Made by a program: the position numbers and the translations under genes
NCBI GenBank assembly: GCA_914767715.1
Contig: OU612067.1
Location: forward strand, 372,001 to 436,000
Direction of reading: 5' to 3'
DNA length: 64,000 nucleotides
Source of the DNA: Membranipora membranacea
Lineage: Eukaryota; Bryozoa; Gymnolaemata; Cheilostomatida; Membraniporidae
The notes under the pieces: generated by a model
The model's database searches: none
Told to the model about the DNA's origin: nothing
What the model saw: only the letters and a program-made list of their open reading frames with translations
Shown here: in pieces, positions 1 to 14,705 of the stretch
Numbering within the stretch: position 1 is the first letter of the stretch
Layout of the letters: each line of letters begins with the position of its first letter

Positions 1-66
1 TTTCAGCGTGAACATCTTTGTGTTCTCTAACTTCTGCTAGAAAACTCCCAATTGTACAGCATCATC

Positions 67-1913
67 ATGATGGCTACAAAGAGATCCGCCTCACATGCCT
101 TCAGCATAGACTCGCTTATGAGTAAAGACAGAGAAACCGTATCTCCACCAAAGTCTGCGAGCGTCACACCACCAACATCACCGACACACAACCCATTCGC
201 ACATCTCATGAACATGAAAGCTCTGTATGAGAACCAGTGTTTCCCAGGACTTGAGCATATGGCAGGACTCGGACTAAATCACCCAATATTTGCTGGAGCC
301 TTACCCACCTCTCTACCCGGACACATGCCTACACTACCACACATCAACCCTCTACTGATGGCTGGAGCCCAGAGAGCCGATCCACTATTCAATCCATGGT
401 TACAGCTCGCTAGACACCCAACCCTTCTCTCTCACCGATTCGGTAAGTTACCCTATCAGACAACCATTGGAAAATTAGAAATACAGCTCAATCCGAGTTC
501 ATAGCGGTCATATTGGGGGCATAAAACTTTATCATTGTCAGACATTAGATTTTGTCTGCAGTATGTCAGACACAAATTGGTGTCTACGATTGCAAGGCCT
601 TCCGCCAATTATAATGTCACTAAAACTAAATTGACTAAAATTATCGAAATTCTTATGTTAAAAATTTCAGGGAAGTTGGGTTGGCACTTGGATGTAATAG
701 TTTATAACAGAATCTAATAACTGTTTTTGGGCTATTACAAAGTTAATTATAGTAATAATGTCCTCGACTTAATCGATTTTGATGCCATGATATCATGTTA
801 ATAAAGTCGTGAAATAAGCCCTAATCACATTTAATAGAGCTAAGATTAGCTTGTTCAAATTGTCTAGGCCATTGTAAAATTGTTCATAATGAAATAGTTT
901 AGCTCAGGTTTATTGGCCTGGCCTTTCTAAGATTAGAGAGAAAATCGTGACTATATTATGGGATTGTTTCAGTTTACAACACCTCGATAACTTTCCATCC
1001 ATTAAATTATAAGCAGGTGAAATTTTGTGCCAAACAAACGAGGTGTTAAAGTTAGAACTTAGCCAATGCCTGGATTAGATGAATGGTGAAGCTGTTAATG
1101 CCACGGCTCATTGCCACCTTCTGCTAATAATGACTCTAAATTAATATAATCTTATATTTGAGGTGTAAAAATCACCGGATCAACTTTAGAATTGAAGCTT
1201 AAGGCCAAAAAATAAGCTTCTGGGCAGTCCTCATTATAGTAAAATTAATTTCACTGCATTCCTTAACTTTTGAGGAGTTTCCATTTATCACTTGATCCAA
1301 TTTATATTATTTATATATTTATTTGGAATGTTGTTTTGTGTTTTCAGGAGGAGATAATCACGCTAGTTTGCTGATGCAGCCATTCAGAAAACCAAAGAGA
1401 ATCAGAACAGCTTTCTCACCTTCCCAACTTCTAAAGCTGGAACAATCATTCGAGAAGAATCATTACGTCGTCGGTCAGGAGAGGAAAGATTTAGCTTCTA
1501 ATCTCGGTCTAACTGAAACACAGGTAAGAATCAAACACGAGATAGTCTGAATTAATTTGCTTCTTAAAACGGTTTGAAAGTTTGAATGGACCTGAACTTC
1601 TATAAGGGAAAATGAATAATTCTTAAATCTTAATCCAACCGATTATCCTTAATTCTACTAAAACTGCCAATCATAGTTTACTGGCACTTCAATATCATAT
1701 CAATTTTTTTAACATATAATATTCCCTGTCTGTTTCTTTCTTCAGGTAAAAGTTTGGTTCCAGAACCGAAGAACAAAACACAAGAGAACGAAGGACGGTA
1801 GCGAGGATGGTATGGATGGTCACGGACACGATGAGAGCGATATCGAGGACGATCTCGAGATCTGTGATGATGAGCCGACCTCTCCTAAGAGACAGTGTCT
1901 GCCAAACTACTAG
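67..1913 (+). CDS. emx: EMX/empty-spiracles family homeobox transcription factor, 3 exons
   Basis: Exons 67-442, 1348-1523 and 1746-1913 join in phase to 239 aa. The protein is a sequence-specific DNA-binding nuclear factor; the EMX/ems family patterns the anterior nervous system and other regions. Visible features, in order: an eh1-like Groucho-binding motif near the N terminus ([11 protein letters not shown]); a PWLQLARH-type motif just before the homeodomain, matching the family's hexapeptide-like PW motif; a homeodomain at about residues 141-200 with [21 protein letters not shown] and WFQNRRTK; and an acidic tail ending near [10 protein letters not shown]. Intron 2 falls between homeodomain residues 44 and 45, a position used by many homeobox genes. 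Two adjacent ATGs (67 and 70) are equally possible starts. Homeodomain position 56 is His, where I recall Phe in vertebrate EMX. Family assignment is firm; orthology inside the family is inferred. Confidence 0.95.
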
Positions 1914-2295
1914 ATATACCAGTCATATAAAACTGACTATCTGCAATCTAATACATAATCATCAAAATGCATTCCTTCAACCCAGCATTACCTCTGCAGC
2001 AGAATCAAGTTAATTTCATGTATAGAAAGGTTCTACCTTTGCTCATTATGATGACAATTATTCCCATGTACATAAGATAGATTATATATAGTTCTATAAA
2101 CATTCTAAGTTTTTTTTTGCTTCACACCAAAAATTGGAGAGTTTCCTGTCTCTGGCGTTATGAGCAGTATGCCCTTTTTAGAAAGGCTATGTTTACCTCT
2201 AAGCAAACAGTATTTTTTTATCCAATCACAGATTTTATTGTATTTGTGTAATTATTTCAACTGCAACCAGATTCGCATTATTCAAAAGATAAAAT

Positions 2296-2301
2296 AATAA
2301 A
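2296..2301 (+). terminator. Candidate poly(A) signal of the emx gene
   Basis: AATAAA lies about 380 nt after the emx stop codon, on the same strand. A second AATAAA sits near 2755. Which one is used cannot be told from sequence. Confidence 0.35.
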
Positions 2302-3424
2302 TATAATCAATTCTATTATACTGTTTTCATTAGCATAAACATTTAGCGACTGCAGCCTAAAAGGAAAACAATCACTCGCTTTGATTTTGTAATTTGATGA
2401 CTAGAATGTTGCTGCTTGCCCTTATGAAACCAAACATTCAAAAACAAATGAAGTGAAAACAAATATTCACTGCACTTGCTAATCGAAACAAACTGTTCAT
2501 TATGTTTTATTATTTTAATTGCCAGTTTTAGTTGTTCATAAAAGTGTAATATCAAAGTATTAAATTTCTAATTAACTCAAAATTAACCAAACACTCGGCA
2601 TGTGGCAGAGTTTGTCCACATTTGCCAAATCAATCTTTTCAGTTTACTTGGTGAACCAGTAACACTGATGGTGTAGAATGGCCAAACAATGAATGCTGCT
2701 GACGCAAATGTGATCATGTATACAAATTACAGCAACAGTGATTATCAGACTCGAATAAAAGGCCATAACACCCAGCGGCGGCTGTGTCTTTCCAGTACTG
2801 TTAGTGTGAGGAGTTGGTTTGAAATACACTGAATGGTTAAATAGGCAAATCAATAATGGTTTATTTTACATGAGAGAAGGTAATATCAAACTAACTACAG
2901 TTTCAGCTGAGTGAATTCCCTGTTCACTTCACCTAAGTTTAGGACTAGAGGTGGCTCTATTTCAGTTGCTGTTGGTTTGATGGGGGAGAATATAATCTTC
3001 CATCTTTAGGTCCGGTTTACAAAAACCAACAGGATCCTCTCCAGTCTCCGCTGCTGACACTTAAGTTCTGTACATCGTCTTTTGTTCCGCATTATATTTT
3101 TAATGAAATGGAAAACCCACTTAACCTTTAAAATGAACCTTCAAACATTGACTGACTTTTCAAGGCTGTTCAGTCACACCTACCTGGTCTGTACTACAGG
3201 CAGCTCAGCGGTAACAAGAACCTATAGACTTGGCTAGTATTACATTAGCTAGCCTGTATCCTCCTGTTCTATCTACCCCTCTCCCTCCCTCCCGCACTCA
3301 TCCCAGTACAATGGATACTGGAAGCATTGCTAGTTGGTAACCTTAAAACTATGTGTACTCAGTTTATTCTGAAAAATGCTTATAGCAATTTTGCTCTATG
3401 ATAATTATTTCTCTTCATTTACTA

Positions 3425-3579
3425 AGTCAGGGGCACAACGTGTACCTTATCAGGCCCGTAAGTGAGGGGCACAACGTGTACCTTATCAGGCCCGTAATGC
3501 AGGCGTAACGTGAACCTTATCAGGCCCGTAATGCAGGCGTAACGTGTACCTTATCAGGCCCGTAATGCAGGCGTAACGT
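3425..3579. repeat. Short tandem repeat, 34-38 bp unit, four copies
   Basis: Four consecutive units share ACCTTATCAGGCCCGTAA. The first two carry a longer spacer (GGGGCACAACGTGT) and the last two to three a shorter one (GCAGGCGTAACGTG). It is GC-rich compared with its surroundings, and no gene or element context is visible. Confidence 0.85.
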
Positions 3580-5004
3580 TTAACTTTGGTAATCTCATAC
3601 ATATATTTTTTGAAAGCTGCAGAAAAATATGTTAACTTGTTGAATGCTGATGAGCTATCTCTAGCCTGCTAAAATTGATTGTAAACTATTACGATTATCA
3701 TGGGGCGATAACTCTCTAAACGAGAATATGATGATGAGCTTAGAAATTCTTGGTACAAGTCCTTAGGACTTATTCTTCTCCAGAATAAAAGTGGAATATA
3801 TATAAATGAGGTTAGACAAAAATCCATTTATTCATTCAGTTTTTTTATACAAATTGTACAAATAATATATGGAGTGTATTTGCACAGATAAATTGCATTG
3901 CGGGCCATTTACATTTACATTTGTATGGACCACCAGTACTACCTAACTACAACCTAGACGACCACCCTCCCTGGTACAACCACCACCCTCACTGAGACCA
4001 CTACAACATCAGTTCCTATATATTCCTTGACCGACTGGACCTCAGCTAATTTGATTGTCACAGCGGACTGTTTTCATGTCATAGTGAGGTCATCGGGGAT
4101 CCATTATATGAAATGAGTTTCCTCATAGCCTGATATCCTCAGAGCAAAGCGATGCTGTCAAGATAACTCGATGAAACGTGACAAGAGAAGGAAGTTGGTA
4201 TCTACCAAGAGGGAACTAATGACGGTTCGTTCTAGTAGTGCAGCAAAATCTGATTAGATGTGATAACCTCTATAAGCTGGGTGGTATTTTAAACAGTAAT
4301 ACATTCCTTCACATGGTGTATGCGACTATAAGCTCTTATACCTTCTCAATGTGCGATTTTGTGGGATAAATCATTACCTTCATCATAATGAGTGTCATCA
4401 TTTGGCATCTTATTACATATCTTTGTAAAATAAGAAACTACCAATACCAAATCGCTGTCGTTATAATGAAGATGAATGGTTTAAAACAGGCAAACTACCC
4501 CGCAACTTCATACCTAAAATTCACTTTTATTCTTAAAAAACACTGCCGGGGCTGATTATGATTTTCGGATTTAAAGTTATGAAGATTAATTTGTAATAAT
4601 AATAAACATCGAGGGGTTCAGCGCTGTCGCTGTCGCTCTCATGTGTCAGGTTGGAACAGCCATCTGCTAACGGGTATTTAATCTTGAGTACATCCTTCAA
4701 AATCTAGCTAGGAGAAAGGACGTACATAGGAGAAATGACGTGCGTAGGAATATATGATGGGACTTTGTACTCATAGATTTTACCGTCTCTCTTCATTGCT
4801 AAAGTTTTATTTGGAGGGGATCTTAATACCCTGGTGAAACAGTTAAGAATCCTAAGCTTTTCTCTATTACTGTCGTAGGCTTATGACGGTATGGTTATAC
4901 ACTAGCAGGCTAATGGCTGGTATGAACAGGGTGATAAACAAGTTTCAGGCTGACAATGGGCAGGTATTAGGTGAGAGAAGGGTAGGTATGAGGCAGGTCA
5001 TTTT

Positions 5005-5050
5005 ATGTTGTATTATATATATAAATATATATATATATATAATACAACAT
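5005..5050. repeat. Perfect AT-rich palindrome
   Basis: ATGTTGTATTATATATA on the left is mirrored by its reverse complement ending AATACAACAT on the right. It could extrude as a cruciform or fold as a hairpin if transcribed. It is probably a simple-sequence product. Confidence 0.7.
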
Positions 5051-7348
5051 GTAATACACCCACGACTATCATACTTCGCATACTTTGGTAACAGAGAGAA
5101 GAAAACTCCCAAGAAGCAAGTTATTATTGTAGGAGCTTTAGCAGGATTATGTTTCAAGTTGGAACAATCAAAATTAAAAATCAAGTTATAATAACAAAAT
5201 ATAAGTTGAGGATCTGGCCTCTGGATCAGGCGTGACCATTGTTTGGTCGAGTAGACACCACAATACAATGGAGGCTGAGGGGTAAGTTGTTGATCTGTTT
5301 GATTGAAAGCTCTCCAGGTGAGTAAGAGCAGCACTTGATGTACTGTTAATCCCCTCTCAGAGATAATGTTGTCTCACCCTATTAGACAATAATTTGGCCG
5401 GATTATCTCCTATTAAACATCCCAAACACGTCAAACTGTCAATTATACAACAATAATATATTCAAATTAATCGAATTCTAGATAAATGATGATCAGAGCA
5501 TTTATTTCAACACGATTCTTCCTTATTTTCACAAAGAGATTACCATCTTAATTCACCTGCTATTTTTTACAGATGGAGCACAGATGGAGTACCGGCACGG
5601 CTTGGGATGCTTATGACGGGCAAAGCATTAGGTGTCTGTGATTAGTGATTGTTTCACAATGATTTCTCACCCCATCAGGGCTAATTATTTGTTGTCTTTT
5701 TTGCTGATTATACCCTCATTTGTCATTAGGCATTTAACCTTTCGTAAACATCCCCATTATATCTTATTATATTGCCATTGTGGTTAAGTCATATGAGATG
5801 GTGTCAGAAAGAAAAAGAATGTTTGTTTCCTGACGACAACCAAGTTAAATCTGTGCCATCAACTCACAAGACAGAGCGCTTCATTACATGGCCAGATTTC
5901 CTTTTTCTCTCTCTTTCGGTGAGATATTTGCTGCACTGGCGTTGCCTGTGGAGTATGCAGCGCATTCATCAGCACCCGGCTTTGTTGTTTTTCTCACATA
6001 TTATGGCTGACAGCCAGTAGCAAGTAGCACTCGGAGGTCTGTCATCTCTTTTTATCTCTCATCCACCCACAACCATCCGAAAGTTTATTTGTTTTGAGCA
6101 GAAAATAGTGTGTTCACTAAGTGTCAATGTTGTCCTACAAAATAAATCAACACAAGAAGTATGCAGTTATCACCTATTACACAGCGAATGATGCCTTAAA
6201 ATCCTCATCTCGACCAATCAGATGTCCATTGAGAATGCCATTCATTAGATCTGTGAGCTGTGAACGAGAGGTGAATAAGCCAGCTGAACCAACAATGAAG
6301 GTGTGAATGTAAATCGCTGTCACAAGCCATAAGTAAACACTGACCATCTATATGTGTGGTTTGTTGTGTTTTGCTTTTAGATTTGAATATTATAACTGAC
6401 AAGTCAATATTATTATTTTCTGCTGCCAGTCTTTTTTAACTTTGTGTGAAGAGCTGTCTGAACATGAGGGTCTGGTTATGACATGATCTCTGTCCATCAA
6501 GGTCTACATGAGATTGAAATACTAACACCGTGGTAATGCTTGGGCAAACTACCATAATCCTAGAAAGTAAAAAAACATGAGTAGATCATCACTTTTGGCA
6601 GCGTGTGTCACAGAGCTCTCAGTTGAGATATTATTGGGAAACAGGTTGGGACAGCTTGAGACAATTTTAAAATCCTCAACTGACTCACACACAACTACTC
6701 ACTACTACGCACTACTCTCAAAGCCGACAGATATACAGACATGGTCGCAAACTGTAATGTAACTATGTAACACACTAGACATGTGCCAGAAATATCAGCA
6801 GCGTTTCTCTTCTCTCTAAAGTCGTTCACAATAAGAGCCACAGACTTGTGAGACATACTGGAGACACAAGCCATCATGTTAAGTATGGCCATCGCATCGA
6901 TGAAAACATCAAGGATAAAGCTCAAAATCAGAACACAGTTCAGGGCCAATCTCCCATATACGGGAACAGACAAATATTATTTTTAATTTTTTTAACACTG
7001 TTTTCTCACAACACTCTTTTTTTCGGTGCTCAATTCTGATAAAAATTTTTGGTCTAAAAAAACAAACAAACCCTACATATTTTTATTGACATATTAGGAA
7101 TGACACATTGAATGTGGTAAAATATTTAGTGTATAAAGTTTGCATCTAGGCCTTCATTTACATAAAAAAACTTTATTCATAAAATAAATCCATTACACCA
7201 GAGGATGCCTCTGGAGTTCAAATATTTTTTTATTGATTAAAATGGCAAAAAATGACAAAGTAGTTGAAGGACATTAGCGTCAAATCGATGGGTAATATGT
7301 CATAATATATCTCATATTAATATAATTTAAAATGACGATGTAAAATGA

Positions 7349-7396
7349 CATATTATATATTACATATTATATATTACATATTATATATTACATATT
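7349..7396. repeat. AT-rich 14-bp tandem repeat
   Basis: About three and a half copies of the unit ATATTATATATTAC. It is a low-complexity microsatellite-like array with no other signal. Confidence 0.8.
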
Positions 7397-10300
7397 AACT
7401 CTACACATCATGTACTATGACACATATGAGTTTCTTTATATATAACAAAAGGTTCAGTATGTAATAGTATTAACCACACTAGACATCTTGTATATTTAAA
7501 AATAATCTGTCCTGTTTTCTGAAGGATCTAGAACTCAAAGCTCTACAAGCACACCAGTGTGATCAAACAATAACAGGAATCACAGTAAGGTCTGATTGTT
7601 GACAGCAGACACATGGTGGATCCTGTAGCACCTGCACCTCGATGACAATCACAGGAAAGATTACCTGTCAGTCAATGTCAGGTAGATATACAAGCGCTCG
7701 AAACGTTACGTCCTAAATATGAAAGTACTTTTATCTATGGTGGTGACTGGTGGTGGAATCAGGGAGACAGAGAATTTGACATTTAACGGCAGCCATTTTA
7801 TGTTATTGTAATAGCTTTAGTCTAACTGAGCCGAGGTCTCAATCTCTCCTATCGTTTATGAATCACTTGTAGTGAGCAATCATCAAACCAGAAACTGACT
7901 GTAATCATCACATTTTTTTATAATAAACTTGTTTGTTCAGACTGTGCCAAAATCTGCTGATGACAGTGTGCTTTATAGATATGGGCAAGTGTTTCACACT
8001 AGGTATTTTGTTAAGAGGGGCCCTAACATACACCCTTAATGGCAGCGGGAGGCATGAGAGAGATGAGGCTATGTAAAGCTGGTTAGAGAACAGGTGCAGT
8101 GAAGGCTGATAGCTTGTGATAATCTTACTGAGATGGACAAGCAATTAGGAGTTTATTACTCCTAATGGCATACGACTGGTCACAAATACACCAATATCAC
8201 ACCGATCAACCATGTCATTATGGTTAAATTATTATTTTGTTTTTCTCAAAAACAAATAGCTGGGGCCCACATTGACTGGTGAAAATATCATGAAAGTTCA
8301 CTTTGCATTAGACCTCCCAAACTTCCTGGTCTGTCCATGTATGGAACTTGGCTTAAGTCTATTGTGTTTTCTTATGGTCCGTCCACAAGATGTATATCAC
8401 ACATATCTGTACTTGGGTTGTGTGATATGCGGTAACACACTACAATGACTGATTCTGCAAAAGGATTCCTCAGACACAAAAACAAGAGGGAAGACAAACC
8501 GCTGATAGCCCATTAACTCGGTTCGAAAAAGGTGCAAAACTACTGCTGATTGTACTCAGATTCTAAATTAAAAAAAGAAAGAATTTGTATCTATATTACT
8601 ACCACTATGAAATCAGCGTTATATTCTTATTGATACTGATCATGTACACGTAGGTGTTACATCTGAGTTACATCTGAGTTAGAGTAGAGAACTAGAAACT
8701 ACCAAACCTCACCCCTTACACAAAATTGCCATGCTGTTTAAGTTATCTGTATTTTAATGATGTTGTCCTACCCTCTGAGTACTTATTTGTAAAACTGATT
8801 AAACACTAAATGGAGTCATTACCTTATTTCTGATCTTTGGCAGCGCTTGATTTGAAGCCTGCGCTTCAGCTGTCGTTATCACTCAGATTTTATTGTCATG
8901 CTGATATTTGGTGGATGAGAAAGCAGATCAGATATTTTAATGATGTATTGTGCGCTGCCAAATTAGAGTCTAATTTGAGCCATCAAAGCCATTAACACCA
9001 AATCAACGCTGACACTGGCCAAACAAACGCCATCCTCCACCGAACATCAAATCTTACTCTGATACGATAAGATAATATATTGCCACTTGACCAATGATGC
9101 TTTGATGGTTTGATGGTATTGGAATAGTATTTCTTTGCCATTTTCAATGTCATGACAAAATTCAGCCAAAGCATTTAAGTGGGGATGTAATACAGACAGC
9201 TGGTTGGGTCAGGGAGAGAATTTCCTGTCCGCTCACTCTCTGAATACAATGATAGTTAGTGATAATTATATCTTTGTTTGGATGAGGGAAAATTTTGGTC
9301 AAAATGTGCTGCCTAGACTTAGGGTAACGTGAGGCATATATATCGTTAATCCCTCAGGTAGGCCCACCACCCTCACATTAGAGCGTGGGCAATCGTGTGT
9401 GGGGGATATGCAGTTATTCTATATGGATTTATACAACACCAGTGCCCCTGTGATAACATAAGAATGATAATAACATACTGTCCACACAGCCAGAATACTC
9501 TGTGACTGTGGTAAGCTCTGCACCTGACAAGGGGCTGGTCGGTCACTCAGATCCAGTAGGTTGTATTATAAGGGCTTCAGCCTATTGTATTTACAGAACG
9601 GAACCCACACTTGAATCATGCTTCTGGTTCTCTATAACAATCATAGGCTTTTGTTGTTTCGCATTCTTCCTCCTTGTAATTATGGTAACAATACGATGAT
9701 TTATAGCTTTAATGAATCGTCTACCCTTGGTGTAGTGGTGTAATTTTGCCAAATAGTCTATAATTTATACATATTTTAACAATTTCCCAATAAAACCGAA
9801 ATCAGCTATTGCACAACAACTCAGGCCAGTTATTTTCTAAATATCTCTGAATTAATTACAATCCACTTGTTTGCCACATATTTCTAGCTCACTGTTTACA
9901 GGTTAGAATATAATTATGATAATTTATTTATTATTCCAGGATGTAGATGATGAGGCGGAAATGTGACCGAGTCACAAAACAGCCGTACAGCCGAACTTCT
10001 CCTCCTCCTAACAGCCGAGAGCTTCTCCTCCGAGACTGATTACATGGTGCACAATGGTTCATAGTGAGTATGAAGCTAAGTGTACTGCATCCAATGTACT
10101 GGATTAAATTATTTGTAAGAAAAGCATCATTATTCATGTATGCACAATAAAAACTTGTTTCCGGAATTTTAGGAAAAAAAAACTAGTGTGTTATCAAAAC
10201 AAATTCATTAATCAGGTGTAGATGGGTTTGTCCACTTTATTATTCATTGTTTATTTGTGGGATAATTAAGTCAACCCCAGTAGAGCTGGGAGCTGGTCAG

Positions 10301-11390
10301 TATGACATTCAGAGATTCAGATGAAAGTTATCGTTGGGTCTGTCGCTCAGGACTGTGCTGTGAATTAATGTTTGAAATATCTAATTAAGATTCCACACTC
10401 TGACTCATTAACGATAATTACTGTTATAAAATTACAGAAGCACTCAAAACTTGTAGTAATTAAACCAATGATAAAACAATCCAAAATGTCATAGTAATGA
10501 CTAATAAATAATCAAATTTTTTGAGATATTGTCTCAATAAAGCTAACGGTAAAGATAAGCCTGGCTGTTCACTTCAGTCTGTTACTGCTGGTATATTCAG
10601 CCTGCGATAATGACTGCCTGATAAGTGTGAGAGTCTGGCTGGATTTGGCAAGTGCTCTCTCTGACAGCCTTGACATGATGGACACAAAGTGGGGATAGTG
10701 AATAATGATGATATGTGGTCAGTCAGTGCCAGTTTAATGCAGGAATGCCCATCTCCCATAACCTCCCAGCTACAGTTAGTCACTGGTTATTACTATGCAG
10801 AGTAATGGTTAACTTTAGTGTGGGACCTTGAGAGGAGAATAATATCAAATAATGTCAAATGGAGCTTCTCTTCAGTTTTTTTTAGATCAATGAGTCTCAA
10901 ATATGATCTGGGCCAAGGTCAAGTTCAAAAGGTGAAAATGATATAAATACCAATATCAGATGCCATATCCTAGAAACTTATTACACATATGTTCAGCCTA
11001 CTCTTTTTTATTTGGATGCCTCGATTCCACATGATTATTGTATTCGGTACGTACGTCAGTGGTGGTGTATGATTGACAGAAGAGTTTCTTTCCTCCAGCA
11101 GCAGAGGAGGTGAGACAAGATCTCTATATGGAGTTTTAAAAGGCTGACAAGCTATTAAAACTGGCAGTAATGAGCCTGGCTGCGTCACTACAGAGGGCAT
11201 GTACATATTTTTGCCAATTCATGAGCTTGTGGGGTGACCTTCAAATTTAACTTGGTCCTAGACGCAATAAAAAAATTTTTATAATAATATAATAAAATAC
11301 CGCATATTTACTTTTGAAATCTTTGACAATTCAGGAGCAGATAACCCTGCTTTACACCGCTGCTGTGATGCCAGAAGACTCAGAACAGTG

Positions 11391-11442
11391 TCTGTCTGTC
11401 AGTCTGTCTGTCAGTCTGTCTGTCAGTCTGGCTATCTGTCTG
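11391..11442. repeat. TCTG-rich 12-bp tandem repeat
   Basis: The block CAGTCTGTCTGT repeats three to four times. It happens to be open in one plus-strand frame (reading Ser-Val-Ser-Leu), but nothing supports a gene there. Confidence 0.8.
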
Positions 11443-13100
11443 GGGATGAGAAAACCCGACATCATCTACAGAGGGATTGAGCCGAACATACATTGTGGAT
11501 AATTGATTCAGTACACAGGGGTACTCTCGCTCGGATTTCCATAAATCTTGTGTACAATATTCAACATGTACTTGAGATAAGTAGATGCTAAGTCTCGTAT
11601 GACTACAGTACCAGATAAATCATGTACCGAGAACTAGAACTTACCTTATAGGGAAATCCAGGGTACTACAGCTAATAACCAGGAAATGTGTACTCCCAAA
11701 TTAGAATTATTCAGCATATTTATACACAAGTAGGTTAAAAAGGGCATTATGAGTGTGTTCCGATAGTTAACATCTGTCTCAATCTGCCAAATAAACAAAT
11801 CCAATATCACAAATTATGCAAAAATTGCCAACTAATTGAGAGATCAACACTTTAGATCCTCCATATTTGTGATTAATAGTGTTACCTTATACCATTTTTC
11901 TGTAATAAAATTAATACGCTTCAATATTTGAATTTAAATCTAGGCGTGCCAAACACAGGCGTGCTTGCAGAGGAGTGAAATATTTAATGAGCTTTTTTAT
12001 TTTAGGCACGATTGTTGTGTCATTAAAATTTGGGTAATTTGGCAACAAAATTAATTAAAAAAGCGCATGGTGTTGTTCTGAGAGCGGATTCCCACAATTG
12101 TTCAGAATTCAGAGCTGAAGGAGGTGGATCGGTTCCAGGATGAAATTGAAACATTTCCGCTGCTGTCTCATTTACCTTCTATTTCATTTCCCCGTTATGC
12201 GTCATAATCACAGCAAATTTTTTAATGTAGTTCTCAATTTTCAACAACATCGGCAGCATTTCGAGTGATATTGAGTGGCCTGTAGCGACGTGTTCGTTTT
12301 GCGAATAACCCACTGCAGCGGAGAAACAGTCTGATCGGGTTACTTCTGTGACTTGCAGAATATAACCACATTTTTGCATTACAAAACATGTCGTTCTTCA
12401 TCGCGAGCAGGTTGCCACAAAACAACCTGTTATATCAACCACCCAGTAATGAGTTTCTACTATTGTAAAAGTACCCATGATAAAGAGCAATGAGCAATGA
12501 CTATGAGCCAGGTTTAGTTGTTGATCGAGGCATATTCCAGCACAACTACGGAGCCCGCTGTACACATAGCATTATAATTGCGTTACATTATAAGAATAAT
12601 ATGAAGAGCTGAACTTTATTTTGCAAAGTCGGACAGAGACAACACTCGCCCTGCACTGCCATGTAAGAGGATTGTTATTCTGAGATGAGGTTAAGCTCTG
12701 ATTGATAATTGAGATTTATGAGTCTAAGAGACAAGTACTTTAATTAGAGCTGCGGCCTCTCCTGTCAACGAGTCACGCTTTTTATTTAGACTGATAGATC
12801 GTCATACTTGTCCGGTGAGCAGGATAATGAATATTAAGGGAGAAGTTACCTTCTCCTGTGGATTTCACCTTCTCATTATTATGTACAGGTGAATTAATAT
12901 AATTGGAGGGGAGGGGGAGATAATCACAATTTTCAAAGAAAGTAAGACAGTCCAGTCAGTATTACCTATTTCATGATATTGCTACAGACTTGTTTTTCAT
13001 ATTGGACAAAATGTTTGCTGTCTGCTTTATTTGATGCCTTTGCAGTAATTATAATGTACACGCTGCCGTGAGAAAAAGAGGACGTGTTTGTTCAAGTCAA

Positions 13101-13135
13101 ACCAGAGACTATAGATATTATCTATAGTCTCTGGT
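13101..13135. repeat. 35-bp near-perfect palindrome
   Basis: ACCAGAGACTATAGATA is followed after a single T by its exact 17-nt reverse complement. Such a long exact inverted repeat with a one-base centre is not expected by chance. No gene is adjacent. Confidence 0.85.
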
Positions 13136-14442
13136 CAAACTAAGATCACATTGGCAAAGTACTCAGATATTTCAGATGAGTATAATTTATACGAGCAGAG
13201 TTACATGTTGATGCAGTGGAGAGAAGTGGAGGGAAGTTAGACCATGTCTGATTGTGCCGCTTCCTTGACCACATTCAAAGAGTCGCGGTAAATTAGGACA
13301 ATTGAACGGATCAAGTCTAACAAATGAGTCTGCATTGTCATAACAATTAAATTTATTACAAAAATAAACTTTAAAGTGTTTAGGGTTTTCTCAATAATTG
13401 CATCACACTATTTCACTGTTGTACGGAATGATTCAGAGAAGTTGATTTGATACGCTCTCTCCACATAGTCTACCACATCAGTATGCATTTTATGGTAATA
13501 ATTTTCATGCAAAAATAGCTATAAATCTTAATTATTCATTATGGCAATGATTGTGTGACACATAGCTATTGTGAAAGGTTTTTTGGCACAGGGTAATCCC
13601 TCAATTAATGGCTCAAATTTATTCACGTTCTATTAATTAATTCAAATAGCAAGAGTTTATAGCCCACATTGAGGGAAATCCGGGAATGCAGTCAGTCACT
13701 TAGTTCCAGCCCCACGTGGGCCTCTCTCCACATGGCAGCTGTCAGGTTACACCGTGCCGCTTTTTATATAATAATCAGATCAGCTAAAACCATAAAACAA
13801 ATGTTTTAGGAATTTATTTGTTGGCATCTCCTTCTAACAAACAAGGGATGGGTTAGCTGGCCTATTTTTTGAGTGTTGACTTAAATTAATTTCCCCATTC
13901 CACCAGGTCAAGAACATCACCTGTGCTATTTTAAGGCATTACATATTGTATATTAAAGAGCTGATAGGCCAAAGACTAGGTGGGGTGACCATCACAAGGG
14001 AGCACCAAATAGCCCGAGGACTCAACCCTGTACCCTGACTGTGACCCTGTACCCAATGTCACGAGATGCATGCCTTATACATTATTTATACTTTCCATTT
14101 TAACAAATTATTATCCATTGGCTCATCAGCTGTGTGTGCCGTGTGTACCTCTGTACACCAATGTAAGGTTTTAGAACACATTACCTAAATGGAAGATCTT
14201 GTTGACGCACCACTACAAATTACTTTTAATACTAGTATCACCATTTATATGCTTGGACAGGTGGGGGGGGGCAAGAGTCATGGGGGCTCAGACTTATTAG
14301 AAAGGTATACCAACATTAATTAAGTGTAATCTAATATACCAGGACCAGGAGCTCTGAGAATACACAGGCTGCTCCTCTTGGCTCTCTTAATCTCGTATAT
14401 AATCAGCATAATCATGTGTGATAAATGCACCAAAAACTTTAT

Positions 14443-14705
14443 ATAATCTATACTGTACATAATCTATACTGTACATAATCTATACTGTACATAATCTATA
14501 CTGTACATAATCTATATTGTACATAATCTATACTGTGTACATAATCTATACTGTACATAATCTATACTGTACATAATCTATACTGTACATAATCTATACT
14601 GTACATAATCTATACTGTACATAATCTATACTGTACATAATCTATACTGTACATAATCTATACTGTACATAATCTATAATGTACATAATCTATACTGTAC
14701 ATAAT
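14443..14705. repeat. 16-bp minisatellite, about 16 copies
   Basis: The unit ATAATCTATACTGTAC is repeated head to tail with very few changes: one TATATTG variant, one TATAATG variant and one copy with two extra bases. It lies far from any exon I can identify. Confidence 0.95.

Noticed and set aside
4883-5334. 102- and 129-codon frames on both strands
   Set aside because: They run through an AT palindrome and low-complexity sequence, with no family, splice or codon support.
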